From the IMG/VR virus record IMGVR_UViG_3300033150_002129, positions 1 to 32,253 of that record: DNA of 32,253 nucleotides; one strand, given 5' to 3'. The stretch's first letter is position 1. Every line of letters begins with the position of its first letter. Shown piece by piece: positions 1 to 8,106 of the stretch. The notes below the pieces were generated by a model. The model was not told where the DNA came from and searched no databases. It saw only the letters and a list, made by a program, of their open reading frames with translations. This DNA comes from a virus. Both the position numbers and the translations under genes were made by a program.

Positions 1-273
1 TCCAAATGACGACTTTTGACAATTTTCAGCGGCAACTTTTGACGCGCCGCTCCAGCATCAGCACCCGTGTCATGTCCTCCGAGCCCTTGTAACACTGCTG
101 GTATCCCTCGGCCGCCTGCTCCGGGAAGCTCGCATCCATGGACAGCATCCTCTCGGTGAACCCGGAGGGAGGCTACGCAGTAATCCAGCCGGGGGTGACC
201 ATTCTCAAGCTTTCCACCGTGGAGCGGCGCGTCAAAAGTTGCCGCTGAAAATTGTCAAAAGTCGTCATTTGGA
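1..273. repeat. 273-bp unit with perfect 53-bp inverted ends, IS-terminus-like
   Basis: Bases 1-53 are the exact reverse complement of 221-273, with about 167 bp between them. Each arm carries the direct repeat ACTTTTGAC twice, 23 bp apart (12-20 and 35-43). Multiple internal repeats of this kind are typical of IS21-family ends, but no transposase gene is present. From either strand a short coding-like reading enters the arm. The plus-strand one (from ATG 138) contains NPEGGYAVIQPGVT, which resembles the FAD-binding part of VAO/GlcD-type oxidases, so the spacer may be a fragment of a host gene. It could be a MITE, two facing IS ends around a remnant, or an assembly chimera at a contig edge. 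This stretch and the bases up to 327 hold no convincing intact gene. Confidence 0.75.
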
Positions 274-277
274 AAAG

Positions 278-311
278 TTCACTCAGTGCAAAAATATTTT
301 CACTCAGTGAA
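278..311. repeat. Two 11-bp direct repeats, each nearly palindromic, 21 bp apart
   Basis: TTCACTCAGTG occurs at 278-288 and 299-309. The second copy extends to the odd-centred palindrome TTCACTCAGTGAA. The 21-bp spacing is two helical turns, as in a protein-binding site. It lies just beyond the stop of the last cassette gene and next to the inverted-repeat unit. Function is unknown. Confidence 0.4.
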
Positions 312-327
312 ATTGCACTGTTATCAT

Positions 328-1365
328 TTAAGCAAGCTTGAGCGCTTCCAGCAAGATATCGGCGACAAATTCGGCGTTCCTATCGCTCATGCCGGGCCAG
401 AAAGGAAGGCTTAAAACTTCCGCCCCAAAACTCTCGGAAAAGGATAAATCAGCGCCATCAGGCACGTATTTTTTATAGCAATCGAACCGGCTCAAAGGCT
501 TGTAATGAATTGAGCACTCGATTCCGGTCCCGATCATGAATGCCTTTATCCGGTCGCGCTTTTCGCTTGGTACCCTGATCCAATATAGATGAGTGGTTAG
601 CACATCAGGGATCATCACATGCCGCTTGAGCTTCTCATCGTAGATCGCCCTGATCCGATCCTTGTGATCCATGATCTCGGGCAATTTTTCGAGCTGCACT
701 CTGAGTACCGCGGCTTGAAGCTCGCTCATTCTGAAATTCAAGCTGCCTGGATGCGTGACTGCATCAGGCATGTATCTTCCGTGATCTCTCATCCGGCGCA
801 ATTCTGTGCCGATATAACAGTCGACACCAATCAGTCCCCCTTCTCCAGCGGCGATATTCTTGTTGCCGTAAAAGCTCCAGACCGAGTTTTCCCTATACGC
901 GCCCGACTGAAAGCTGTGAGCCTGGTCTACCAGGACAGAATGAGGCAGGTTTTCCGGCAAATATCCTGCATACGTTGCATATATCGCCCCATCCAGATTA
1001 AGTTCTTCTGGACACAACATGATGCCTTTGTCATCCACGTCGCAGATTACGGGTTTGTTCCCCGCGGCAAGCACCGAATTGATGGTGGCGCAAAAAGTCA
1101 AATTAGGTACAGCCACAGCCCTCGATTCAGGATGCTCGGGATTGTTGAAAAGAATTTGCTGCAACAGATAAAGCCCTGCCGTAGCGCTCGAAACAGCCAC
1201 ACACTCATGTCCTTCCGGCGCGCCAAGGACATGAGCCGCCTCTTTCTCGAACGCCTCGACTTCCTCTCCCATTGAGAGGTTTTTCGAGTCGATCACCCGA
1301 GCCAGGGCCTCTTTTTCCCGATCGTCCACATACGGCACATAAAACGGCACATCCCAGCTTCTCAT
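328..1365 (-). CDS. DegT/DnrJ/EryC1-family sugar aminotransferase
   Basis: A fold-type I PLP enzyme of 345 aa, slightly shorter than the usual 370-400. Visible hallmarks are the PLP-binding aspartate in DQAH (D147), the Schiff-base lysine in FYGNKN (K169) followed by the family signature GEGG, and the early SSATAGLYL segment. Family members transfer an amino group from glutamate to a nucleotide-linked keto sugar. The natural partner here is the 4,6-dehydratase at 6896-7900, which would supply a 4-keto-6-deoxy sugar nucleotide. The ATG overlaps the stop of the sulfotransferase before it (ATGA), so it is translationally coupled and is the last gene of the operon. The substrate sugar and the amination position are inferred. 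Confidence 0.9.
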   Translation of the reverse strand: MRSWDVPFYVPYVDDREKEALARVIDSKNLSMGEEVEAFEKEAAHVLGAPEGHECVAVSSATAGLYLLQQILFNNPEHPESRAVAVPNLTFCATINSVLAAGNKPVICDVDDKGIMLCPEELNLDGAIYATYAGYLPENLPHSVLVDQAHSFQSGAYRENSVWSFYGNKNIAAGEGGLIGVDCYIGTELRRMRDHGRYMPDAVTHPGSLNFRMSELQAAVLRVQLEKLPEIMDHKDRIRAIYDEKLKRHVMIPDVLTTHLYWIRVPSEKRDRIKAFMIGTGIECSIHYKPLSRFDCYKKYVPDGADLSFSESFGAEVLSLPFWPGMSDRNAEFVADILLEALKLA

Positions 1366-2153
1366 CGGTTCTCTCCTTCCGTATATAGTTTCCGCCAGGC
1401 GCTTGATCCGGCTACATTATTCACCACTATCCGCTGCGCCGCGCCGCTGAGGTGTTTTTTCCACGCTCCCAGCACGCGGTCGGGATTTTTGATCACTGCG
1501 TGTGGATGATTGCGATGACCCTGGTGCGATCGGCTGATGAAGCGCTCCTGTTCGATCGCCCAGGGCAAATCAGCCCACTCACAAAGCTTTTTCGCCATCT
1601 CGACTGGGAATTTCACCAGCTCTTCGAACCGGACGATTGTATAGAGCTCCGGGCTCGACTCGGCCAGGGCCAGGAAATGGTCACTCCTTTGTGCCCATCG
1701 TCTTGCTGTGCCCGCTGCCGGGTAGGATTTGCCGAATTGCGTCCTCCACAGGCTGGAGATCACCGCTCTCGGATCGCGCATGATGTATATGATCTGCCCG
1801 AAATGAGCCGCCACATCAGCGACAGGCATGATTTTCGGGCTTTTGATGACCATCATCCTCGGCTGATCGGGCTGTCCGAAGTACGGCTCGCGATCGAGGT
1901 TGTGATCGCGCACGCGCCAGAATTGCTCCAGCGCGCTATAGAGCATGGCCTGTCTGACTTCTGCCCTGCTTCGCTCGACTTGCTGGATTTTGTCGATCAG
2001 GCCGTAGAATTTCAAACTGTGCGGATTTTTCTTCCGTTCGGGTTTGTCATCGAACGGCTCGAAGTGGTAGAGCACTTCGGGATGGGCGGCGAATATTTTT
2101 CCCAGCCACGAGGTGCCCGACCTGGGCATCCCTGTGATCCAGATGATTCTCAC
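1362..2153 (-). CDS. PAPS-dependent sulfotransferase (copy 2)
   Basis: Sulfotransferase of about 263 aa. The 5'-phosphosulfate loop is GMPRSGTSWLGK near the N-terminus, and the 3'-phosphate site is MRDPRAVISSLW about halfway along. Family members move sulfate from PAPS to sugars or other acceptors. I chose the GTG at 2153 because it overlaps the upstream stop (GTGA) and lies 11 nt after GGGAGG; an ATG-initiated longer form would only add a low-complexity leader. It is clearly a paralogue of the gene before it: both have P-Y-F-x-Q-P, RDPRAV, a W-rich RRW/ERW block, R-[YF]-E-[DE]-L and a matching C-terminal VAGS. No PAPS synthase is seen, so PAPS presumably comes from the host. Confidence 0.88.
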   Translation of the reverse strand: MRIIWITGMPRSGTSWLGKIFAAHPEVLYHFEPFDDKPERKKNPHSLKFYGLIDKIQQVERSRAEVRQAMLYSALEQFWRVRDHNLDREPYFGQPDQPRMMVIKSPKIMPVADVAAHFGQIIYIMRDPRAVISSLWRTQFGKSYPAAGTARRWAQRSDHFLALAESSPELYTIVRFEELVKFPVEMAKKLCEWADLPWAIEQERFISRSHQGHRNHPHAVIKNPDRVLGAWKKHLSGAAQRIVVNNVAGSSAWRKLYTEGENR

Positions 2154-2875
2154 AGCCCGTAGAGCCTCCCTGCCCTCGATCCGGCCACCGCATCCGCCAC
2201 AATTTTTTTGCCTATCTCGGACAATTCGCGTCTCCACGAGTTGAGTGTAATATCAGGATCTTTGGTGATCGCCAAGTGATGCGGATCGTGCGATGACTGG
2301 CTCGACTCGGCGAATTTCACTAGCCCATTGTCGCGCCTGAGTCCCATCCATTTGATCAGCCTCCTGATCTCCCGTGCCGTCTTGCCGGGGTTGGCCAGAT
2401 CTTCGTAGCGCACCAGGATGGCCTTTTCAGGATCTTCCTCCACCATTTCGAGATATTTTCCATTCCTTTCGGCCCAGCGCTCGGCGCTCGAGGCCATGCC
2501 GTAATGACCGGGCCGATAGTGGTTGATCAGTGAGTTCACCACCGCCCTCGGATCGCGTATCAGAACGATCAGCCGGCCATGTTTTGCGCACAGCTCCGGC
2601 TCCTGGGCCGCGTGCGAATCCTTTACAACCATGGCAAACGGGCTGCCGGGATGAGGCTGCGAAAAGTACGGTCTGCAGTCGTACTGGCGCGTTCTGTTCT
2701 GCGCCAGCAGTCTGAGATCGCGCGCGAAATGGCGCTTCTGCCCTTCGGTCAGCCTCCCCTTCGAGTTCATCCAGCAGTGCTGATGAAAAAGCACATCCGG
2801 ATGGGCCGAGAGTATTTTCCCCAGCCAGGTCGAGCCGCTACGGGCCACAAAGAGAATAAAGAAGTTGTTTACCAT
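2150..2875 (-). CDS. PAPS-dependent sulfotransferase (copy 1)
   Basis: Sulfotransferase of 241 aa. It opens directly with the PAPS loop VARSGSTWLGK, and the 3'-phosphate motif is LIRDPRAVVNSL near residue 125. The start at ATG 2875 lies inside the end of the glycosyltransferase gene (7-nt overlap ATGGTAA), which indicates coupling. Longer upstream readings in this frame are shadow sequence of the GT gene. Tandem paralogous copies with diverged middles suggest two acceptors, or two positions on one glycan. Acceptor unknown. Confidence 0.88.
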   Translation of the reverse strand: MVNNFFILFVARSGSTWLGKILSAHPDVLFHQHCWMNSKGRLTEGQKRHFARDLRLLAQNRTRQYDCRPYFSQPHPGSPFAMVVKDSHAAQEPELCAKHGRLIVLIRDPRAVVNSLINHYRPGHYGMASSAERWAERNGKYLEMVEEDPEKAILVRYEDLANPGKTAREIRRLIKWMGLRRDNGLVKFAESSQSSHDPHHLAITKDPDITLNSWRRELSEIGKKIVADAVAGSRAGRLYGL

Positions 2876-3627
2876 GCTTTTCTTTTCTCCCGAGCCAGCT
2901 TCTGCTGGAGTCCATGCTGGGCGCGGCTGATCTGCCTCGAATGCTGGCGATAAAGTATCAGGGCCTGGTCGTAGCAGCCGTATTTGATTCCGGCTTTTTT
3001 GGCCGCAAGCAGGAAGCCATAATCCACGTCGGCCATGTCCTCGGAATACTCGATCAGCCCGCAGCAGCAGGTGAGAATTTTCCGCCTGTACGCCATGGTC
3101 GGATGCCAGATGTCCTGCTGGCGCTCGAGATAATCCCATTGCGTGGGCCGCGCATGTTGGTAATGCTGATGCCTGAGATTGCGGTCCACCAGGTGCGCCC
3201 CGGACCAGAAGAGGTCGCGGTCGTGATGGGTCTCGAACCAACGGGCGATGATCGAGAGCCGGCCTGAAAGCGACACGTCATCCGAATCCTGCACCACGAT
3301 TATGTCGCCTCGAGCCCAGCGATTGCCGAAGTTCCTGGCCTTGCCGGGTCCTCCATGCTGCTGCAAAAGATAGAGCCGCGCTGAATAACCGCGCCGCTTC
3401 AGCTCATCGATTTTTCTCACCAACATTTCCGGCGTTTTGCCGTCATCAGAGGCGTCGTCCACCACCACCACTTCGTACAGATCTTTGGGCATCTCCTGCT
3501 GCGCTAGCCGCTCCAGGCATTCCTCGGTGTATACGGGCCGGTTGCGAACCGTAACGATCACACTTATCAGCGGGCGCTTGTCCGCTCCCTTTGACTGGCT
3601 TGGACCACTATCTTCAAGTTTGCTCAT
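2869..3627 (-). CDS. Family 2 glycosyltransferase
   Basis: A 252-aa GT-A fold enzyme. It begins with the nucleotide-binding strand ISVIVTVRNRP, followed by VVVVDDASDDGKT, and has the metal-binding D-x-D as VVQDSDD near residue 115. Such enzymes transfer a sugar from UDP- or GDP-sugar to a growing chain in the cytoplasm. The C-terminal 30 residues are Arg/Lys/Gln-rich and might touch membrane or nucleic acid. It sits 36 nt after the double methyltransferase and overlaps the sulfotransferase after it. Donor and acceptor cannot be read from the sequence. Confidence 0.9.
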   Translation of the reverse strand: MSKLEDSGPSQSKGADKRPLISVIVTVRNRPVYTEECLERLAQQEMPKDLYEVVVVDDASDDGKTPEMLVRKIDELKRRGYSARLYLLQQHGGPGKARNFGNRWARGDIIVVQDSDDVSLSGRLSIIARWFETHHDRDLFWSGAHLVDRNLRHQHYQHARPTQWDYLERQQDIWHPTMAYRRKILTCCCGLIEYSEDMADVDYGFLLAAKKAGIKYGCYDQALILYRQHSRQISRAQHGLQQKLAREKRKAW

Positions 3628-3648
3628 AGGATCACCTCGGGTACGGGT

Positions 3649-3664
3649 GCGGGCACGTGCCTGC
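3649..3664 (-). repeat. GC hairpin (6-4-6), gene junction
   Basis: GCGGGC-ACGT-GCCTGC with one G-T pair in the stem. It ends at the stop codon of the double methyltransferase. Loop on transcribed strand ACGT. Confidence 0.5.
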
Positions 3665-5061
3665 TAAAAAATCATGACGGCTTTCCAGCGGTCAACCATG
3701 CGTTGAAATTTGGGTCTGCCGAACAGCTTCTGGTAATCATGCCGGAAAGTGAAGTCACAGAAGCAGTCTCCCTGCACCGGCTCGATCAGCATGAGGCGCT
3801 TGGTCCGCTTTTTTAGGATGTCCGCCGTCTCTTTGATCTCTGACGGTGGCACGTGTCCCAGCACGGTGAAGGTAAAACCCAGGTCCCACGATCTGCGGCC
3901 GAGTCCGCCGTCCTTTGTCGAGCGGTTGTCGAGGTCGGAAAGTTCTCCCATGATGATTTCGATGCTGGGGTCGGCCCCGAACCTGCGGTCAGCCTCGAGC
4001 GCCAGGGCTTCGACCGGCTCGATGCCGGTGATCTTTTTCGCACCCACCCCAAGCACCCAGAAGCGGAACCAGCGGCCGATGCCGCAGCCGAGATCGAGCA
4101 CTGACGAGATCGGCTTTTCCACGTACATTACTTTTGCAAGCTCGAATACTTTTTCGGGCTCTTGCTGTACGCATTCATTGGCCAGGTTATAGGTATTGGC
4201 CGTGCGCGGTGGATAGGCGTCTATCATGCCCTGGGCCCGCCTGGCGAACATCTCGAGAATTTCCTTGCGCGATTTACGTTTTGCCATTCTTTCATTCCTC
4301 CCTTGCCGGCGCGCGCCCGGCCGGGATGCCCCGGCTGGCAGGCCCGAAGCCGGCCTTTGTGATTCTTCATGCCCAGTGGCTCGGGCCCTACCTGGCTGCC
4401 GCCTCTTGGCCGCCACCCACAGCTCTTCGCTGGTATCGATCGCGTGCCTTTTCGCCTTCTCCCTTTTGATCCGCGCGCCGTAGCGGATCATCTCGACCGA
4501 AAAGCCCGCATCTTCGATCCTCCGGCTGATGTCCCGCCCGTACATCCGGACGTGCGCAGGATCGCCGAACCTGCGACGGCGCTCGGCCGGGCCCGCGCCC
4601 GGTGCCTCGACGGTTTTTTTCTTCGACGGGTCCCAGGGGACCATGACCAGAAGAATGCCGCCCGGCTGTATTATCCGATGTAGCTCGGACAGAGCCTTCC
4701 GGTCGTCCTCCACGTGCTCAAGCACGTGTGAGCAAAGGATGAGATCAAAGCTCGAATCGGGCACGTTGACCATGTTCTCCACGTTGTTGGTGATGTCCGG
4801 CCAGCGGTCGGGATCGCGATCTAGGGTGATGTAGTTGACCTTTGGCATGGCCCGCAGTCTCTCGGCCATGGGCTCCATGTGCGCGATGTCCAAAATTCTT
4901 ATAGGGGTGGAGCCGACTTTCAGCTCATCACGCAAATAGAGCCACAGAAGCCGGTGGCGCTCCATCACTCCGCATCCAGGACAACGGGCGTTTATCCGTC
5001 CTCTATAGGAGTCGAAACTCGAAACCTTGTAATTGCAGATAGGGCATTCAATAAGTTTCAT
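3664..5061 (-). CDS. Double SAM-dependent methyltransferase, probable fusion of two genes
   Basis: One 465-aa frame holds two methyltransferases. The first has an N-terminal zinc ribbon (C6, C9, C27, C30), then an altered motif I (ILDIAHMEPM) and the class I block LILCSHVLEHVEDD. The second begins about residue 259 (MAKRKSRKEIL) and has a standard motif I, VLDLGCGIGR. Between them is a Gly/Ala/Pro/Arg-rich linker that contains a GC hairpin (4320-4335). The second domain has its own Shine-Dalgarno (GGGAGG at 4297-4302, spacing 9) and ATG at 4287, so it is probably also made alone. It may have been two coupled genes whose stop was lost. They likely methylate the sugar product; targets unknown. 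Confidence 0.85.
   Translation of the reverse strand: MKLIECPICNYKVSSFDSYRGRINARCPGCGVMERHRLLWLYLRDELKVGSTPIRILDIAHMEPMAERLRAMPKVNYITLDRDPDRWPDITNNVENMVNVPDSSFDLILCSHVLEHVEDDRKALSELHRIIQPGGILLVMVPWDPSKKKTVEAPGAGPAERRRRFGDPAHVRMYGRDISRRIEDAGFSVEMIRYGARIKREKAKRHAIDTSEELWVAAKRRQPGRARATGHEESQRPASGLPAGASRPGARRQGRNERMAKRKSRKEILEMFARRAQGMIDAYPPRTANTYNLANECVQQEPEKVFELAKVMYVEKPISSVLDLGCGIGRWFRFWVLGVGAKKITGIEPVEALALEADRRFGADPSIEIIMGELSDLDNRSTKDGGLGRRSWDLGFTFTVLGHVPPSEIKETADILKKRTKRLMLIEPVQGDCFCDFTFRHDYQKLFGRPKFQRMVDRWKAVMIF
4320..4335 (-). repeat. GC hairpin (6-4-6), in methyltransferase linker
   Basis: GCCGGG-ATGC-CCCGGC, a perfect stem. It encodes part of the linker GLPAGASRPGARR between the two domains. 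Loop on transcribed strand GCAT. Confidence 0.5.
4587..4602 (-). repeat. GC hairpin (6-4-6), inside first methyltransferase
   Basis: CCGGGC-CCGC-GCCCGG, a perfect stem. It encodes PGAGPA around residue 154, a probable surface loop. Confidence 0.5.
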
Positions 5062-5110
5062 GATTCATCCACATCGTTTTCAGGCTTGTTCCGGTACGGA
5101 GGCTCCCTCC

Positions 5111-6082
5111 TCATTTCATTATCCTCTCGATCTCGGCGATCAGCTTTTCAGGGTCGTTCCTCTCTCTCCAGTATTCACTTCCCTTCCGGTTATAGGCCGC
5201 GCCGCGGCGCTGGTTCTGCCTCACCCGCTCGACCATGCGGGCCAGCTTCTGAGGCGTCATATCGGGCATATGCTCGACGTAGGGCAGCGGGGCGAAGTTG
5301 TAGATTACCGGCCGACCGGCCATACATGCTTCCATTGGCCCCTGGGGCATTCCGTCGCTCATGACGCATCTCACGTGCAGGCTTTGCCTGGCATAGAGCT
5401 TATCCACGTCCTCCGCATCCACCCTCGCTACGTAATCGATGTTGCCGCGCGACTCGGCGCGCCGCCTGGGGTAGATCATCCAGCGCGTCTCAGGGGATAG
5501 CGCCGCGGCCCGCTTTACGATCTCCTCGCCGTAAAAACCTGACCTCGAGTCGTAGCAATAAATCCCGACGGTGAATTTTTCCGGAAGCGGCATCGGCTCG
5601 TAGCGCTTCCGGGTGGGCAGGTGCACTATCCGAACGTTCTCGATCCCGCAGGCCCGCAGCCTCTCGGCCGATGGCCCCCACTCGGCCCAGTGCTCGACGC
5701 CCTCGTTATTGAGCTTCTTTATCCTCGGATGATCTTTCAGCGATTGGCCCGCCCCGCCCAGGGCCGCTTCCAGCCACATCAAGTCGGTGCCGACCCACCA
5801 GATGACTTTCCGGCGAGCCATTTTCATCTCCGCCCAGTGGTTTTCCTCGGAATTGTTGTTGCTATACCAGCCGAGCATGATCTTGAGATCGCACTGGTGG
5901 GGCTTTCGCACCACCGCAGCGGACATCCCGCGCCTTTGCAAAAGTGCGCTGAGGTTGTCGGCGCCCCACAGGCAGCCGTGTGTCGAGATCAATATATCGT
6001 GCCTTGCCACGCCGGCCGGCCTCCTCTTCGCCTGCTCCCGCACGCGGGCCCGAATCTTGTTCCTCTCGTAGTTGGATCGCAT
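5111..6082 (-). CDS. GT4-like glycosyltransferase
   Basis: About 323 aa from ATG 6082, which follows the preceding stop by one base; GGAGG lies 11 nt upstream. The C-terminal half has the GT-B donor-site pattern MSDGMPQGPMEACMAGRPVI, including the glutamate that contacts the nucleotide sugar in GT4 enzymes. The N-terminal half (ILISTHGCLWGADNL) fits the acceptor domain but is otherwise not recognisable. The tail is Arg/Lys-rich. It lies between the nucleotidyltransferase and the methyltransferases. Linkage and acceptor unknown. Confidence 0.8.
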   Translation of the reverse strand: MRSNYERNKIRARVREQAKRRPAGVARHDILISTHGCLWGADNLSALLQRRGMSAAVVRKPHQCDLKIMLGWYSNNNSEENHWAEMKMARRKVIWWVGTDLMWLEAALGGAGQSLKDHPRIKKLNNEGVEHWAEWGPSAERLRACGIENVRIVHLPTRKRYEPMPLPEKFTVGIYCYDSRSGFYGEEIVKRAAALSPETRWMIYPRRRAESRGNIDYVARVDAEDVDKLYARQSLHVRCVMSDGMPQGPMEACMAGRPVIYNFAPLPYVEHMPDMTPQKLARMVERVRQNQRRGAAYNRKGSEYWRERNDPEKLIAEIERIMK

Positions 6083-6083
6083 T

Positions 6084-6860
6084 TCAATCAACGCCTCCGG
6101 CGGGCGGACATGTGCCCGCGGGCAGGCCCGATCCAGAGGTTGTACCGTCTTCCGCTTCGAAGCCCGCACATGCCCTGGAATAATCTTCTGGCCTGCCTAT
6201 GTCGAGCCACTCCCCATCGTGATAATAGACCGCGGTGACGTTCGATTGAACCAGATCCGGCATATCGGAACAGCCCGGAGGCAGGTGCTCCAGGGCCTCG
6301 GGGGAAATGGCGTAGATGCCCATGGCCACCGGCAGGAGCAACTCGGGTTTCTCGCGCCATCTCTTTATTATCGGCGGGTCTCCTTTGGTCACGCTCACTA
6401 TTCCATAATCTATTTTCTGGCGGCGCCTCGTCACCGCGGCCGTGACGAGCTCGGGCCTTTCGATGTGAAAATCGTGGAGCGCGCCGAAATCGAGGTCGGT
6501 GATGGTGTCCCCGTTGACGGAGATGAATGGCTCATCCAGAAGCCCGGCCCGGTGACATTTGAGGATCGGGCCGGCGGTACCCAGAGGTTCGCTCTCCTCC
6601 GAATAGAGAATCTCGACCTCCCATTTATCGCCATTCCCACAATAGGTTTTTATCAACTCCGCCTGATGTCCCACGCACACGATCACGCGCTTGAACCCGC
6701 AGGCTGATAAGCGTTCGAGCAGGATCGCCAACACCGGCCGGGCGGCCTCGTACTTTCCCACCGGCATCAAAGGCTTGGGTAGTGAGTACGTGAATGGCCG
6801 CAATCTCATGCCTTTGCCGCCCGCCAGCACTGTGCATGTGCGCGGACCCATGCCCGGACT
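6084..6860 (-). CDS. Sugar-1-phosphate nucleotidyltransferase
   Basis: A 258-aa enzyme of the RmlA/GlmU/HddC-like family. It has the signature LAGGKGMRLRP (residues 13-23), PKPLMPVG, FISVNGDT with the metal-binding Asp, and DIGRPEDY near the end. It would couple an NTP to a sugar-1-phosphate and so open the pathway to an NDP-sugar. The start at 6860 is supported by AAGGAG upstream; longer readings lack coding character. The last dozen residues (GLPAGTCPPAGG) are encoded by one of the GC hairpins and look like an added tail. GTP or UDP/dTDP specificity cannot be decided. Confidence 0.88.
   Translation of the reverse strand, partial: SPGMGPRTCTVLAGGKGMRLRPFTYSLPKPLMPVGKYEAARPVLAILLERLSACGFKRVIVCVGHQAELIKTYCGNGDKWEVEILYSEESEPLGTAGPILKCHRAGLLDEPFISVNGDTITDLDFGALHDFHIERPELVTAAVTRRRQKIDYGIVSVTKGDPPIIKRWREKPELLLPVAMGIYAISPEALEHLPPGCSDMPDLVQSNVTAVYYHDGEWLDIGRPEDYSRACAGFEAEDGTTSGSGLPAGTCPPAGGVD
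6104..6119 (-). repeat. GC hairpin (6-4-6), end of nucleotidyltransferase
   Basis: GCGGAC-ATGT-GCCCGC, one mismatch. It encodes the C-terminal AGTCPP and precedes the GGAGG of the next gene. Confidence 0.45.
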
Positions 6861-6895
6861 CATCCTCTGTCTCTCCTTTTCATCATCGGCACGAA

Positions 6896-7900
6896 TTAAA
6901 CCGCGTAATCTGTCCGCAACTTCCCCCGCTTCATCTCCTGCCGCATGTAATCCATCACGTTTTGCAGGCCGTTTTTCATGTCCACCTGGGGTTCCCACCC
7001 CAGTTTTTTGATCCTCGAGTTGTCGCAACAAAGATATTGCACCTCCGAGCCTCCGGGCCTTACCCTCAACGGATCGACCACGATGCCCGGAGAAAACGCC
7101 GTCATGCCTATGATCCTCCTCGCCAGCTCGACGATCTCATGCGTTTTACCCGATCCCACATTCACCAGCCCTGGTGGATCATCGGCCTCGAGCATCATCC
7201 GGAAAGCGCAGCAGGTATCGGTCACATAGGTGTAATCGCGCCGAGTATGCAGGTTCCCGAGCTTCACCTGATCGCCCGAGAGCGCCTGTGCGCAGATGGC
7301 CGGAATCACCGCCCGCTCGGATTGCCTCGGGCCGTAGCAATTAAAGGGTCGGATAATCGAGACGGGCAGGTTGAATGCCCTTCCATATGAGATCGCCAAC
7401 TCGTCTGCCGCAATCTTCGAGGCGGCGTAGGGAGAAGCCGCGGTGCGGGGATGATCCTCGTTCATTATATCTTCGCGCGCCCGGCCATAAACCTCGGAGG
7501 TTGAAGTCATGATCACGCGATTACAGCCGCACAGCTTTGCATTCTCCAGGACATTATAAGTTCCTTCGACATTGGTCTTGAGGTAAGCCAGCGGCGAGAT
7601 GTAGCTGTACGGGATGCCTATCAATGCAGCCAGGTGAATTATCGATTCAGCTCGGCCCATGGCATCGCGCACCGAATCGAAATCCCTTATATCTCCTCGG
7701 ATGATCTCGACTTCCTTCAACACGTACCTGGGTATCTCCGCCAACTTGCCGATTCCGCCGTCGCTTTTGTAACGCACGAAAGCGATCACCTTCCAGCCCG
7801 ACTCGACCAATTCCTTCACCAGGTGGCTCCCTATAAAGCCGGCGGCACCGGTCACGAGGCAACTTCCTTTGGCGCGTGCCGCATTATTCGATTCAATCAT
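6896..7900 (-). CDS. NAD-dependent sugar-nucleotide 4,6-dehydratase (LegB-like SDR)
   Basis: An extended short-chain dehydrogenase of about 334 aa. The Rossmann motif is G18-x2-G21-x2-G24 (TGAAGFIGSH) and the catalytic YAASK is present. The active-site strand reads TSTSEVYG: the acidic residue after the serine is the dehydratase pattern, where 4-epimerases have a small residue. Overall wording (ALIGIPYSYISP, RPFNCYGPRQSERAVIP) closely recalls LegB of the legionaminic-acid pathway and related GDP/UDP-sugar dehydratases. I chose ATG 7900 over 7912 because GGAG lies 6 nt upstream. With the aminotransferase at 328-1365 it would give a 4-amino-4,6-dideoxy sugar nucleotide. Confidence 0.88.
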   Translation of the reverse strand: MIESNNAARAKGSCLVTGAAGFIGSHLVKELVESGWKVIAFVRYKSDGGIGKLAEIPRYVLKEVEIIRGDIRDFDSVRDAMGRAESIIHLAALIGIPYSYISPLAYLKTNVEGTYNVLENAKLCGCNRVIMTSTSEVYGRAREDIMNEDHPRTAASPYAASKIAADELAISYGRAFNLPVSIIRPFNCYGPRQSERAVIPAICAQALSGDQVKLGNLHTRRDYTYVTDTCCAFRMMLEADDPPGLVNVGSGKTHEIVELARRIIGMTAFSPGIVVDPLRVRPGGSEVQYLCCDNSRIKKLGWEPQVDMKNGLQNVMDYMRQEMKRGKLRTDYAV

Positions 7901-7956
7901 CAGCTTCTCCATTCGGCTTTGTCAGCGGCGACTCGCCGCGATCCGCGTTGGTTATC

Positions 7957-8106
7957 TTATTTTCTCCGCCTTTTTTTGGAGGTCTGAATGGCGCCATGCT
8001 GCGCCAGGGCTTCTTTCTTGGTCCTGAACTTTTTGATGATCTTTCCTTTATTCGGCCCGGAGCAATGATAGGTCGCATAGCCGCCTTTCACTTTCCTAAC
8101 CGCCAT
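7957..8106 (-). CDS. Small basic protein, unknown function
   Basis: A 49-aa protein beginning MAVRKVKGGYATYHC and ending in a Lys/Arg cluster. Its ATG lies inside the end of the double glycosyltransferase gene (11-nt overlap). The pattern of a short beta-rich start (VKGGYATY), a lysine-rich middle and a short helix resembles small basic proteins seen in many phages and mobile elements, whose role is not established. Because it is so short and basic it may bind nucleic acid or act as a structural peptide. It separates the double glycosyltransferase from the sugar-nucleotide genes and is likely made by coupling. Confidence 0.6.
   Translation of the reverse strand: MAVRKVKGGYATYHCSGPNKGKIIKKFRTKKEALAQHGAIQTSKKRRRK

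Noticed and set aside
1-273. Intact insertion sequence
   Set aside because: No transposase gene is present between the inverted ends.
619-1275. Plus-strand ORF opposite the aminotransferase
   Set aside because: The minus frame has clear PLP-enzyme motifs; the plus frame has none.
2876-3241. N-terminal extension of sulfotransferase copy 1
   Set aside because: It overlaps the GT2 coding frame and has no domain; the PAPS loop begins right after ATG 2875.
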